From positions 60,653,339 to 60,717,338 of the forward strand of contig OX439043.1 in the NCBI GenBank assembly GCA_949317995.1: a DNA stretch of 64,000 bases. Reading direction: 5' to 3'. The notes under the pieces were generated by a model. That model was not told the DNA's origin and made no database searches. It saw only the letters and a program-made list of their open reading frames with translations. The translations under genes and the position numbers were made by a program. The DNA comes from Acholoe squamosa (lineage: Eukaryota > Annelida > Polychaeta > Phyllodocida > Polynoidae). Positions 1-49,400 of the stretch are shown here, piece after piece (the stretch's first letter is position 1; each line of letters begins with the position of its first letter).

Positions 1-654
1 CTTTCTTGCTCTCCTTATTGAGGGACCTACATCACTATGAAATCTCGGTGAAGGTCACATCGTCGTGGCCATCGGCTGGTTTCCAGGGAATCCAGTAGCC
101 ATTCGTCCTCAGCCATTGTTTTTAGTCATATATTGTCCATTTAATATGACTAGATTCTACATAACTATTTGTTACATTCCATTACAGCTTGATCAGATCC
201 TAAGTTTTATACCTGTGGAAAGAAGATGTTTGATATAGTCAGCAGAGCACAATACATTTTGGGTATATGATACATTCATTTCTCAAGGGTACCTTTGCTA
301 CATAACTTATTGACTATTCCTGCCGAATCAACTCTTTATATTATCATAATTCTCAACCGGGGATATTTCTGGCCAGGGAGCTTTCTGACCGGATATGCAG
401 GTGCAGGAAAAAGCACCAATTCCATAAGCAAATCTTTTTTTTATTAAATATCCTTTATGAGGCTGCAGGGCTTATTTGTGACAGAATTCAAACTACAGCT
501 CAATATCAGAGACGGTCAGAAACCTCCATTTCATGTTTGCATCACTTACATGAGATTTGGCCATTTAGGTACCATCACTGTGACAGTGCCCAAAACCCAT
601 AAATCCCTTTTATCATTAGTAGATGTAATATGATATATTTTTCTTAACCCTTAC
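1..654. other. Intron or flank left of the last visible exon
   Basis: No exon with convincing borders was found here. A 29-codon open frame on the minus strand near 40-130 (MAEDEWLLDSLETSRWPRRC) lacks a credible acceptor and is not called. Confidence 0.4.
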
Positions 655-36485
<35,831 letters not shown>

Positions 36486-38788
36486 CCTGTATGCCTTAAA
36501 GTGTCAGTCTATGTGGTAGATAAAAGGTGTATAGGATGTGTTTTATAAGTTTCCTCTGTGTCCTCTGTGCAATCACTTATACTTATAAAGTTCCACCAAG
36601 AAAGAAACCTTGAAGGCTTTTTCCTTACAGGCCCCTGCTCCAGGGCATTTCGTGAGTTTCCTTTATTGAGAAGCCACAGCAGACCAGTACGTAAAGTTCT
36701 TTTACTCCATGAAAACTGAACATCCAATCTGGAAGTCAACCAGAAACAACATTTAAGACATATAAATCAGAAGTAGCTCCTATGACTGAGGTATCTCTTC
36801 CTAGTTACCATAGGGTTATGGTGACGTCGGTAGGGGGTGTGACTGGCTTGCCCAGAGCGTGCTTTAGAATTTGCTTTGTGTTTCTCTGAAACCTGAAGAC
36901 CCATTCTGCAAAGGTCCACCTCCCCCTCTCTGCCACACCTCACTGCTACCACCTTAATACACGCTCAGTCCCCACTGACTCAGGCCAAGGTAAATACGGT
37001 TTCCTCTCACCTATAAATCTGTGTTGACCTGTCCATTTACAAAGGTAATAAACCCAGTGGTCACTGTTTGCTTTGAGCAGGGCCATGGCCCTGGCTCGCC
37101 AAGCCGTGTTGGTGCTGAGGATCAGAAGACTCATGCATGCAGACAGGTCTTCAGAAAAACACCTCTGTTTTGCTCAATCTAGCTGTATGTGTACTTTAAA
37201 TGAACATATTTCTTTCAAATTAAAAGTGCTGATGAATGGGTAATGGAGAGTGTGGGTCTTCTTGGTGTAACCAATGATGCACTTGAGTGGCCAATTTTGG
37301 GGTTGGTTGATGATAGCTTTCGCACTCAACATTACTCATGACGTAGATTGGCTTCTTTCCCATGACATAATTGGGTAATGATTCGAAATGAAATGGGGCA
37401 CAGAAACTCAAAGTAAATTATGTCAGGTGTTAGTTTGTTAGAAAACACTGAAACTAGTGCAATTAAACAGGTCTGGAGGACATTCCTCAATAATAAATGT
37501 TATTTAGCACTATCAAGAAATGTCCTGCCAATTTCAATGAACCCTGGTCATCTAGTCTTAGGGAAATAAAGTTCTATGTACTAAATGTACAATAATAAAA
37601 TGCCCATTTATTCTGTCCAGACATTGATTCATACCAAGTAAATACTTCTCAAGAGCATGATTTTCCTTCATAGCAGCCATAGCCCCAATAGGAATTCAAA
37701 GTTTACTGCATTGGCCAAACATGGCTAATATCCATGTATCTATCCCTGAGGCAGGATCATGTGGATTTGTTATACAAACATGAATTACACCAAACACATT
37801 ACTGCATATAGGAAGTGCTAGATCCTTGTATTCATGGAAAGGGGTTACCAGACAGATCCTAGGAAATCCAACAAGCTACCCTCTGTTGATTACCTGTTAT
37901 CATTGTTATTTCACAATCATTTTCTTCCTAGAATAGCTCGGAGATAAACCTGTTGATTAAGGGAATTGCTAGGTATAATCCATGTACAATGTATTCAATG
38001 CAATGATATCAGGTCATATAATAGTATATCCCCAACTGATCTATAGACAATGATAGATTGTCACATTTTATGACATGGTAACAACAAAGGATTAAGAAGA
38101 GTGAAAGTTGAAGAGAAACAATATGCATTTGTCATTTCCTTAACGCAACTGCTTATACAGCATTTTCAAAACACATCATTTAACCAAAGCATAATTAAAA
38201 CACATTAATTTTTAGCATTTACCTTTATTTCCCCTCCAGTTTTTACATGGGTGAAGTAAATGTATTTTAGATATGTTCTTTACCTTTACCAGTTTTACCC
38301 CACCCCTGACTGGGACAGTCCTACTACGACACCATATATACGAATGACTTACTGGATAACCTTGGGTACCTAATCTGTAATATACAGACCCACTACACCT
38401 ACGGACCTACAATCACACCTAACCACCACTATAGATACGTCCAAATAATTAGAAATTAATTATTGATGACATGATGAACTGCTAAATCTCAAAGACACAT
38501 TTAATGAGAAAGTCGAAGGCTTAACACGATCTGGCCTCACATAACCTCTTGGTTTAATTGCGTTGTTTACATGGAAAGTGCAAATGCAGATGACTTCATT
38601 GCTATGGGTGAGTCTTCTGAACCCTCTGAATTGCAGTACTCTGGAATGGGACTTGTTTTCATTGCAGATATATACACCACTTGGAGCGGATGGCACCGGG
38701 AGCATTTCACTAGATGCAATTGTGACATAACAATTTCTCCAACATGGAATATTTAAGCTTTTTACATTCTCTAGTGAAAGTACCTTAT
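36486..38788. other. Upstream region of the CNB gene
   Basis: Expected to hold the promoter and 5' UTR of the minus-strand gene. No TATA box or CpG-rich stretch stands out, and none of the short open frames has coding character. Confidence 0.35.
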
Positions 38789-38965
38789 GGAGTGGTCACA
38801 TTTTAACAAAAGGGGACAGTGGTGCATTTTCGCATGCATGTGCCAGCCAACATTTGCAGTCTGGCATTTTTCGTACCCCCCTCTTGTTTTATGGTATCGC
38901 CAGGGCTTTCTTCGCTAAAATGGGGGGGACAGTTTTTATGCCCCCCCTTGTTACTTGACCACTCC
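38789..38965. mobile_element. Foldback MITE with GGAGTGGTCA termini
   Basis: GGAGTGGTCACATTTTAACA at the left and TTACTTGACCACTCC at the right are inverted complements. The interior has C- and G-runs like the copy at 1941-2177, but the inner sequence differs, so it is a relative rather than a close copy. Confidence 0.7.
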
Positions 38966-41900
38966 CTCAAGTTTGGAACATTTCCCAACCTTGACCCGGA
39001 GACATATTAAAGCAGGTTAATTGAAACCCCCAAATAAGCAGGAAATCCTAATCGGCGTTCGACAGACATATCACAAAATATCGAATTGTGCTTTCTTTTA
39101 GAATAATGAGTAGAATTATGATTTCTAACATCATTTCAACCAAAATCAAGATCTAGTGAAAAAGGATGGTTTACTGACCTGTTCTAACTGTTGTTGGTAA
39201 TTCCCTACACAACTGGCTTTTTTTTTGTTTAAATCACTACAGCTTGGGTTAACCTTAAGACATCAACATACATTATTTTAAGTAGGTCTAATTTGTAGCA
39301 AACCCATCAGGAGTTGAACATGTGGCTGGAGAGGATGGGTGCGTGGGTTTAGTCTTGGGGCTGCGATTGCTTGTGGCATAAAGCCAGAATTTCCCCCAGC
39401 GTGAGTTCAATATTTCCAGCCAATGGCGCTTCCTGCTTAACCCATAAAGGACCGCATGATACCTCAGGGTTATTTCCTTGGTCGTCATGATGCACCGATG
39501 CAGTGCCGATGAGGTTACAGAACTGCGTTGGTTAGTACACCTCGCTGACCCTTTGTGAATTTATCTCAAGTTAAATACGATCTTCATCAGCTGTTCATAT
39601 AGTTTAACCTAGAACTTCCGTATCACACTGCCCCCCCCCCCCCACGTGTGATAGCCAGCCCTCCCCCATATCACACTGCTAGATGACACATTAAAAATGA
39701 TCAAATAACTGATGATAAATTCTTTCTAATACCAAATAAATGGAAGTTGGTTAATATATGACTAAATAAACATGAGATAAACACATAGGAGCACTTAGGA
39801 TTATCACACTCAGCTTCGCCTCCTGTGATAACCCTCAGGGATGACCAATTATCATGCACCCTTCTCTATGTATCAGACCACAGGGTCAACAGCCCCACAT
39901 TAACCACCAATAGAGATGATGCATTAATGCTTGAGAAGTTCTTGAATGGTTACTGAGGGTGGGTTTGAAGTCGTCCACCATGGAGGCACAAACTCCATTA
40001 GCTGTAGGGGTGAAATGACACTGTTTGTTTCCATGTTGAATCAGCCATAAGTGCCCCTAAACATATGATCTTAATACTATTCAAATACCTACAGTATAGG
40101 TGTAGGGTTTGTGCTAGTCTCCTATGCCTCATACCCTTAGGCTGTTTCTACTTACACAAAATTCATATGTTTTTATAAGCTAGCTCTACAGAGTTTGGCT
40201 ATAGACATACAAAGAAGAGAAACTAAAAAGAGGTCTTGAACAGGTTGTCAAATAACTGAACAAATCTTGAAGTACAAAAACAGTAGTCCTTCATAATTAT
40301 TTAGTTATTTTATAGCACTTTTGCAACTCTTCAATCCAATTATATCTAGCAGTTATAAGTATGAAGAAAGGTGTTGATCGTTCATTGATTATTGGTGGTA
40401 ACATTATAGTGATGTTTACAAAGGACTAAGTAATCAGGTAATATCATATTACACTAACATTAAATCAACGTGCCAAACATGCATTGCTTAGCAACATCAA
40501 TCTGAGCTTTGATCACAGCCAATCCAATTATAGCTCTCCCATGAGTGCGACTTCTTGACAATGGTAATGTCTAGAAATAATGTAATGTTATCTAATAAAC
40601 AGGAAACACATTTTATTGACGTAACAAGAGGATGGGGATAGTGCAGAAGGTGGTTTCTAAAATGATATTATTTTTCACTTTTTTTATGAAGGATACAACG
40701 TCACTCCATCACTCTTTATGTAAATGCCAATGTACTGGGAATGTACTTTTGAAATTGTTGGCGTCTGTCATTTTTTTAAAAACCCTGCGTCACAAACTTC
40801 ACTTTTTAAAACCATCCATCACAAGCATCACAAGCGTCACAAGCGTCACATTTACAAAAGATCCCCTAATTCATTATGAACCTCACGAAACAAAATATAA
40901 ATGATACTCCATAATCTGATTAGCCAACATGTAGGTTTGCCTCTTGATTTGGGTTTGCATAGCAAACACAGATAACATAGGTGAGTAGGGGATGGTCTGT
41001 GGTTAGTGACAAGCCTCCAGTAGGTCTCCAGGCGGCTACAGGTGTCAACAGGTAGACACACACCATGGAGGAGGTGTTGTGGACACAGGAGGTTGTCAAA
41101 CACTACACAGAATGTAGCTACCAAGTGGGGCTCTCTGCTCAGCACATATACAAGTTCAAATTGAGAAAAAAACACCACCTTACTAACGCCTTGCCCTAAG
41201 GCTACAGAAGAACTGCTAATTGGTGATTTGGGATAGGGGTTGCGTGTGGCTGCATGCCTATCAGAGGATTTAATGGGTTGAAGGGGTATACATGTTTTAA
41301 TGGGATGTTTGTCAAGAGTAATGGGCAAATATAGGTGTTGGATTTTACTGTATATCACGGTGTTAAACACATGATTCCATTAGTAAAATCAGTATCCCTT
41401 GAATAGGTCTTCTGACATTATTTTTATATATGTCAGATAAATTGTATTAAAGATAAGGAAGCCATTGGTCGCTCTTTTCTTTAAGATATCCCTTTAAAAA
41501 TTACCGAAGGCAATATTTTGCCCCTTGATCAAGCTAGGTGAACAACTTGCTTCTGTCAGCAATAAATCGCTCAACAATACCAAAATCTACAAATCTTACC
41601 TGTGGCCATTTGTCCTTTCGTGATGTGCTATAAGAGCATAGCTGTTTATGGCACGTATACAGATATAATGTAGATCCAATCTCAGATCAGTTGAGCTCTC
41701 TCCTGTGGCTTATGATTTCCTCACCCACATGCCCACCTGTCAAACCACCTGTTGTTGTACCTCCTGGCCCTAAGGCTAGTGTGGACACTGGAGGACGTCC
41801 AGGCTGACAAATCAACATCTCTAACCATACCTCACACACCTAAACCAGCCTAATTAAGTGGATCAAACACCCCTCATCATTAAGCACACAATGCTCTAGG

Positions 41901-42620
41901 ACGTCTTCCTAAATCTCATCCTGCCATAATGGGTGCCTGAATGGACCTGATTTAGGTCTCTTCATTATTGGTTGAGAGTGGATCAGGGTGCACAGGGTAC
42001 GGCAGTATAATCCGATAATCCCGATAGTGTTAGGACTAAATGCTAAAAGGGGGAGGATCAGGGGAGATAAGAAAGAAAAACGTAGTATGTGAACCTTACC
42101 CTAGGGTTAAAACCAAGAGAAATAACTATAACAAATATTAAGAGCAGTATGCCATTTAATTTCTCACTTCACCAGAATTCAAACCCTAGACTAATGTTTT
42201 ATTCATTATAAATTTTATCGATCCACTTCTTTTAATGTCGGTCATATCACTCTTTTCTATATCACCTTTCCTTATCAAAACATGAACCTGTTTTCGTTCA
42301 TAATCCAGTAGACTGTCACATATGATTAGCCCCGGCTGATAGTCTAATGTAGAGGATATCACAGAGATATGATATGATAGTTTACCTTCTCCATACACAC
42401 TTAAGTAAACTCCCCCTGACTCGACCACCGTGTTGATCTAAAGTCGGTCACCTTGAGAAACTTGATTCAGATGATACACAATATGCAGTCGGTCTCATTT
42501 ACTACCATAGAAAGAACTTGCATTGCCCACAGATTGTGAAAATGAAATGTCTGAGTGGCATCTCGCAGTGGTTGTCCTGGATTGGTCGATTTTGTCATTG
42601 ATGTTTTTGTATACATATCT
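38966..42620. other. Intergenic, no gene recognised
   Basis: Contains a C-run with TATCACAC words near 39620-39830 and a 9-bp repeat (CATCACAAG / CGTCACAAG) at 40817-40851. A 172-codon open frame on the minus strand (40852-41370) resembles no family I know and has no splice or start context. It is left uncalled. Confidence 0.4.
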
Positions 42621-42887
42621 CTGGAGGCTACTTCTTAACACACTATGACTGCTGTTCTTTAAATCGTAGGGATAACCTAACAATTTGGCCATAACAGTAC
42701 CATGCACTAGTAGTCCCTAATATCTGCACCAGTACGACTGCCCTACCTAACCTTATGTAATTACTGCATAGCTGCTAATCGTAGTGAGCAGTCGTAGGGC
42801 AGTTCCTATGATAGCCTGGCTTATTCTTGGCATTTTTAAATAGTAGTGGCTGTGTGTAGTCGTAGTACATTAAGAAATGGCCTCCTG
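42621..42887. mobile_element. Full MITE, GGAGGCCATTTCT family
   Basis: CTGGAGGCTACTTCTTAACA at the left, TAAGAAATGGCCTCCT inverted at the right. Nearly colinear with 9211-9478 (shared AACAGTACCATGCACTAGTA, CTGCATAGCTGCTAATCGTA). The left end has diverged more than the right. Confidence 0.85.
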
Positions 42888-43854
42888 ATTTGCATCTTTT
42901 TTTTTAGGTACCAACCAACCAGGTTTTAGAGTCGCGGCGACCATAGGTGACGACAGAGAAACTATTGCGGCACATCAAAGCAACAACAACAACAACAACA
43001 TCAAAAACAGCATCAAGGTGACATATTATTTGTCAGTCAATGCCCAACAAACTCAACTGTCTTGTAGAGAAATGGATCAACAATGTCCGAGAGGGACACC
43101 TTAATAGAGTATACCATACAAAGCTGGTAGTTGTTAGTTATAGAGTAGTCATTGAAGTTCAATTCTGGACGCAGTCACCATCCTGGCTGTGATGCCCTCT
43201 TACGATTCGAAATTGAAATAATGCCCACCAAGGCCTACCATTTAGTGGAGTCACTCATTCAGCCTCGACATCCCCCACGGACCCCAATACTTTTACAACC
43301 TCATGGCGGTGCCAGTAGCAGGAAATTATGGAAGACATCCAGGTATCTGTCTATTTCTAGAATTAATGTAAGCTGAATGCAACATAACATGTTTTGTACC
43401 CCAATGCAATATGTTTATAAGCTTTACTGCCTGTTAGATATTTTTTGGTCTGCTACATCTGTGCTCTACATTGCTGTGATATCCGCATGAGATTTGGTAA
43501 AAATACCACCCTCCTAGTGAGTAGTGGCACATGCGCATTCTGTCGGTGATGCCATAATCTAGAGGCTAGTTAAGTGTACACTTTAACTGAGTTGGGGCAT
43601 TATTGGCTATGTTACTTAAGACTCACTGCAGATGGCAGCACGTTGTGTATAGGCACTGGGAGTGGCTCAAGGACCAGTTTCATATAAAGGAAGGCAGCCA
43701 GACAGAATTAACCCTCCCTTTTGTAAAAAAGAAGAAAAGAAAAAGAATGGCCCAGCCTCGCAGGTCTACCTCAAATGGTATCTCCTTTTAATAGAAGCAA
43801 GCCCTGCGGGGCCGTTTAATACATTGCAGAGAAAGAAGCCCCGTGTGACCAAGG

Positions 43855-44293
43855 AGAGAGAGAGAGTGAGAGAGAGAGAGAGAGTGTGAGAGAGAGTGAG
43901 AGAGAGAGTGTGTGAGAGAGAGAGTGAGAGTGTGTGAGAGAGAGAGTGAGAGAGAGAGTGTGTGAGAGAGAGAGAGTGAGAGAGAGTGAGAGAGAGAGCG
44001 TGTGAGAGAGTGAGTGAGAGAGAGTGTGAGAGAGAGAGTGAGAGAGAGAGTGTGTTAGAGAGAGAGTGAGAGAGAGAGTGTGTGAGAGAGAGTGAGAGAG
44101 AGAGAGTGAGAGAGAGAGAGAGAGAGTGAGAGAGAGTGTGTGAGAGAGAGAGAGAGAGAGAGAGTGTGAGAGAGAGAGTGAGAGAGGGAGTGTGTGTGTG
44201 AGAGAGAGAGAGTGAGAGAGAGTGTGAGAGAGAGAGAGTGAGAGAGAGAGAGTGAGAGAGAGATAGAGAGAGAGAGAGAGGGAGAGGGAGAGA
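43855..44293. repeat. GA/GTGA microsatellite
   Basis: About 440 bp of GAGAGAGTGAGAGAGAGTGT-type sequence: GA dinucleotides interrupted by GT at irregular 6-14 bp intervals. Purines lie almost only on the plus strand. It generates long Leu-Ser and Arg-Glu open frames that are artefacts. Confidence 0.97.
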
Positions 44294-45286
44294 CGGACTG
44301 ACATACCTCTGATATAGCTCTTAGCAGTACATTGTACAATATCCTAGTCCTAGTATCATCAGCATTTGATCAGGGGAATAGATTCGCCAGACAAACACGC
44401 TACTGTCACTATACTACTCACAGCAGCATTGCTCGGGATTAGAAGAACTACGACATATAAAAGGATTCCGGAATCTATCTGGGGTCTAGGTCTCAAAGAC
44501 GTTTGCCTGACCTTTATCAACCCATGACACATTTGGCTACTATCGAATTGGTGAAAAGAGGTAATTGTAAATTATGCTGAGAGAGAAAAGAATCTTAAGT
44601 CTATAGGATGGGCATAATTAAGCCATGCAACACACAGTTCATCCATTCGTGATCATTTATTATGAATCAACAGTCATCATAACCCTTTTGCCATTTCATT
44701 GGGATACTAAAGAGCAGCGACCCCAGAGCCCCTGTCGTATTATTCTTGAACTGATCATAATTCAGTAGTTGACCAGTGAGATAGCACAGGGTCCACAAGT
44801 GAGAGAGACTCGGTCGGGGGTCTTGTGAATTTGTAACTGTGCTTTGTAGACGGCATACAAACCCAACAAAATAAATATGAAGACAGCCAGCATGTAAGGC
44901 GTTTAATTTCGTCATGCACTTCCATTCAGCGCCAATCTAAAAGAGCTGTGCTTAGCTTCTCCAATGTGGGCTTAGATGCCTTATTTCAAATTATTCAAAT
45001 AAATAAAACTGTTTACAATGGACATAAAACAAGGCAACTCTACCCTGAAATAAATAGAGTTTGTGTCCCTCAACCAATAAAATATGTCACATTAAGGTAT
45101 CACAACATGCTTTTTTTTCACAAATTGACATACCTAATTGATATACCCATCATGGCTCTTCATATACAACAATAGTTCATTAGATATAATTTACTACTCA
45201 TTTCTTTATCTAGCCTAGGTCTATACATGATGCAGCTTGCAGATGGATATCTGATTTGGTAAATCTGAAATATCATTGACACTAAT

Positions 45287-46400
45287 TCAAACAGTTTCCT
45301 CAGCCACACCTTGCTGTCCCCCCTTACTGACCACTGTGGGAAGGGGCGCAGGGTTCAGGTTTTGGAGGCGGGTTGCCAAGTCATTGGGATCAAGTTGTCC
45401 ATCATCCAGCCCCTTAGCTGAATTGAGTGGTGGAAGTCGAGACAACCCCAGTGATGGCAGCGGTCCTAGTAGGCTAGAAGGCTTCTTCTGTGATGGAGGT
45501 GGGGGTGGCAAGCTAGGGCCAAAACCCGAGCCAGAGGCAGATGCTTCCTCTGGGATGGCCGTTTGGGAAAGCTTGCGTTCACGAGGCGGTTGCAGTCCAG
45601 AGGAGCCCATGGAAGAGTTCTCACGCATGACTCCAGGGGGAGGTGCTCGATTGGGTCCTGGAAGACCACCTGCCATTGTGCCTTCTCGACGCATCATTCC
45701 TGGAGGTGGGGGAGGCCCGCCTGCCATTGTGCCTTCTCGACGCATCATCCCTGGAGGTGGGGGACCACGGATGAGGGTGCCCTCTCGTGGGAGGGCACCT
45801 GGAGGTGGTGGACCCCTGAAGAACATGGTAGGTGGAGGCGCCCCTGCTAAGGTAGTGCCCTCCCTCTGTAGCATCATTCCTGGAGGTGGCATCCTGGGTG
45901 CTCCAGGGGCTCCAGCAGCTCCAGGGGCCCTCATGAGGGTAGTTCCTGAGCGGGCAAACATCCCAGGAGGAAGCGGAGGTCCTGGCGGTCTTGGAGGTCC
46001 TCGGGCACCCAGTGCCGCTGGAGCTGGATGTTGTGTCAGCGTCTTCTGTCTTCGCATCATGCTTATAGCCCGCTCCAGGCCCACCGGAAGAGGTCTGTTG
46101 CCAGTAGCTGTACTTCCAGAGGATTCGCTACTGTAGCTGGGACGGCGTAGTGGTGCCTTGTCACTGTCTGTGGTGAAGCTACCATAGCTGTCCTTCCTCT
46201 TTAGTTGGCTTGTGCCTGGCCTCAGAGGGGTGTGAGTGTGGGCTGTGCCCAGGGAACTGCTACGACCAGACGTGATGCTACTATTGTCACTAATACGACT
46301 GTGTGAGCTGCTTCCACGGCGGCCACTTCTTGGTCGGGCGCTCCTGGCACGGCTTGTTCCAGGCCGTCCCGTTTTGGGTCGCGCCTTTCCAGTGCCAGGT
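45287..46400 (-). CDS. VWA-protein exon 7: long Ser/Arg- and Pro-rich cytoplasmic tail and stop
   Basis: 1114 nt from acceptor CATTCCAG to TGA 45289-45287. The first 80 residues are Arg/Ser/Gly-rich (TSRARSARPRSGRRGSSSHS). Then come about seven imperfect units of 16-20 residues built as PPPPGMMRREGTMAGG, including two nearly identical neighbours. The end is Ser/Pro-rich with LPPPPPSQKKPSSLLGPLPS. The RREGT core matches a basophilic kinase site (R-R-x-S/T) and the proline runs suit SH3, WW or profilin partners; both are inferences. The large open frame on the opposite strand is a shadow of this GC-rich exon. Confidence 0.85.
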
Positions 46401-49400
46401 CTGGAATGAACACAGATATTATAAAATTGACAAGAATGCGTTCAAATGACAAATACTAAAACAATTCAAATCAGACTTTATGTAGATGATAGATATCCTC
46501 AAATGCCCCTTTACATTATAAATTTGCCATACAAAACAGGTCTACAGATGACAGGAAAAAAGAGAATATCACCAAAAATCCTTACCTTTTGGCAGTCTTT
46601 GGTCTTTTCTTCTTTTTCTGTGGAAGCTTGCCTCCAAAGACCCAGCGTTTAGCCATGATATAGCCGGGGTAAGAGAGGAGGATGATAATAAACATAAGGA
46701 CACCACATACAATGGCTGCTATAATACCACCATCCATGGGCTGTCCATGTGTTGTGGCACCAACCTGTGGGGGCACGTAGGGAGCTGGGGCCTTCAGCTT
46801 GGAATCTAGGAATATAATCATATGATCATATAAAATTATTTAAAAAGAGAAAAATCCAGGAGTGCACGCATAATACACCTTAATGTGTGCGCCAGGGCCG
46901 CATCCGTAGGCTTCATCTGTTTTATCTATCATTGTTTTCTATGGCAGACTTTTGAGAATTCTAGGAAGACCTTACAGTGGCAAGAAATGCGGTTTATGAA
47001 TGATACATTACATTATAGATACAAGGAAGGTTTATGAAACTCTCTTCATCAAAATAAACATTATTGAGTCTGAAACTTAACTATCACATTCTGTATACAA
47101 CGACAGTTTACAAGATAAAGTACTACTTATTTATACAAAAGAAGATGAAGATGTCATTTTCTGATATAAATTATGATCTTACAGGTGCAGACAGTGTTGG
47201 CTATGGTGATCTGGGTCCCGTTCAAGGCATCAAAGTCGTCAAAGAAGATGACATGAATATTGTCAGGGTCTGAGCCCACATCTTGCAACTCGTCCCTGTC
47301 AACCTTACTGCCGATACCAAGGGCGAAAATTGTCACGTTGTTTTCCTGTCAATGAGACAATGAAACCAGTGATAAATTTGTCAACAGTTCACATAGTACA
47401 AATACAAATGAGGGGTATATAAGGTTATGCATAACTGATCTTAGGGGAATCAAAATAAATACAAAAGGTGCATGTTAAATCAGCCCTGGCCAGGTACTCT
47501 TCAGGCATTCATGCATTATGACGACCAATGCACATGATACATTGATGCATTATGCTGTCATTAAAATAGCTGATTCAAGTGATCTATCACAGTATCAAAT
47601 TTGTGGTCTCTCATCAATCACTATCTAGAAATTGTTCTAAGACATGTGTTAAAACATGTAATGATTTATATGGAATCTCTCTACTCCAGAGCAAAGAAAA
47701 CACATTGATTCCTATCCTAGTAATAATTTAGGTGTGTCTGGAGGGTATCTCAAAAAGATTGGGAAACCAGTTCTCGCCGTAACTATTTGATCCTGCAGTT
47801 CTCCTACATTTCTCACCCTAAGAACAGACTTCCCTGCTTGACTTCTGCTACAAGTGAACTGCACGGAAATAGGTCGAGTTGCAAAATAAGAGACTGGACC
47901 CCTCCTATACTACTCCTATAACTGACTCCCTCTTTACAATACAAGAGGGAATCCACTCCAGAAGGTCAGTGAGTTCAATTTTGGAATTATCACCTCCGAC
48001 AGGATCAATTCCAAATCTTTTTGAGACACCCTCCAGATTTCCTATAGAGGGTATGGAGTCTCTGTGCTGTGGAGGAATTGCCAGTTCTAATTCCAAAGGT
48101 GTACTAAACACTACTCAAAGCCTGTCAGACTAGCCAATAGGTGGTCCTCGGGAGAGCAGGGAAATGTCAAGGGCTGACCTGGCAAGTGCATTGTGTTGTG
48201 TTTAGACACTTCATTTGAGGCACTTTAAGGAAGCAGTGATTGGAACAAAATAACCGCGGCATAAAAATGAGCATTTGAAAACTATTTAAGACTGTTTCCA
48301 TAAAGGACCCATGGAAGTTAACACTAGGTGGCAATAGTACATTGTGAGCTGGACTACATTAGCTCACTCAACCTTTCCTACTACTAAAGTAGTCATATGC
48401 CACCTAGGCAATCCATGAATCAAAACTACAGAATTAAGCATAATTGATTGAATCGAGCATTTGGAAGACCTGCCTCTTTGAAACAGACTCTAAACTTGGA
48501 AGTGATACAAATGTTAAAGTCTATCTATTACTACTTAAGAGTTTGCTTTTTTGACCCCGAATATGCCAACAAAAGATGTAGCCTACCTTGCAGGCAGTGG
48601 CTTCATTGACAGTCCATACTCTGTTGTCAGACCGTCCATCACTGATCAGCACTGCCACCTTGCGGGCATTTGATCGTCCTCCATTCGCAGCAGTGAAGGC
48701 AAGCTCCTTGATATATCTGGTGTAAAGAGAAGTCTTCAGGAAAAACTAGTTTTTACCTCAATGACCACTTATAAAACCATCAGAAATGATATAATATTCT
48801 TTGAATTGGTGGCTAATTTCCCCCTTGCACAGGTAATTAGCAGAGCATTTCCAAATAGTGTTAAATAGCATTTTTGAGAAACAGGATATTAAAGAGAAAT
48901 TAACCACGATAGCATGAAGCCAAACACTATCGTGCCTTGATCGATGTCTTCAATTATGTCTGACCCCACCCCCAACACTGATAATAATGTAATTTTGTAG
49001 TATGTAAGATCCAGGTGGTCCATGATGTCACATACAAGCTGTTAAACCCACCTGAGTGCACCAGCCATATTGGTAGTTCCCTCCGTGTACTGTACCAGTG
49101 CCAAGGCCTCAAGTAGACTCTCTGGGTGTGTGTACTGCTCGAGGTTGAACTCAGGAATAACCTAGGAGGAAAAATAGAAGTTATTAAAAGAGACAAAAAA
49201 CTTGAGAACAATGGATTAATTTCTTTCGGGATGATCCATCTACTTATGCTTCAACCTAAACCCACTATGGTTAAAGTCGAGTGACTAGGTCTTTGTATCT
49301 GCACAATTTATTACAAATGATATTGTTTCCTCAAGATGTCATTTGCTTAAAGTTGACTATAAAAGATCCCAAAACTTGCTTCCGAATTGAATCTGATCAG

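Noticed and set aside
40852-41370. 172-codon open frame, minus strand
   Set aside because: Long for this base composition but no recognisable domain, no start or splice context and Cys/Leu-rich random look. Left as unsupported.
43816-44339. Leu-Ser repeat open frames of 94-162 codons
   Set aside because: Translation of the GA microsatellite on the minus strand; no splice or start context.
45276-46136. 286-codon open frame on the plus strand, Gly/Pro-rich
   Set aside because: Antisense shadow of VWA-protein exon 7. The minus frame joins in phase to six other exons and gives a sensible protein.
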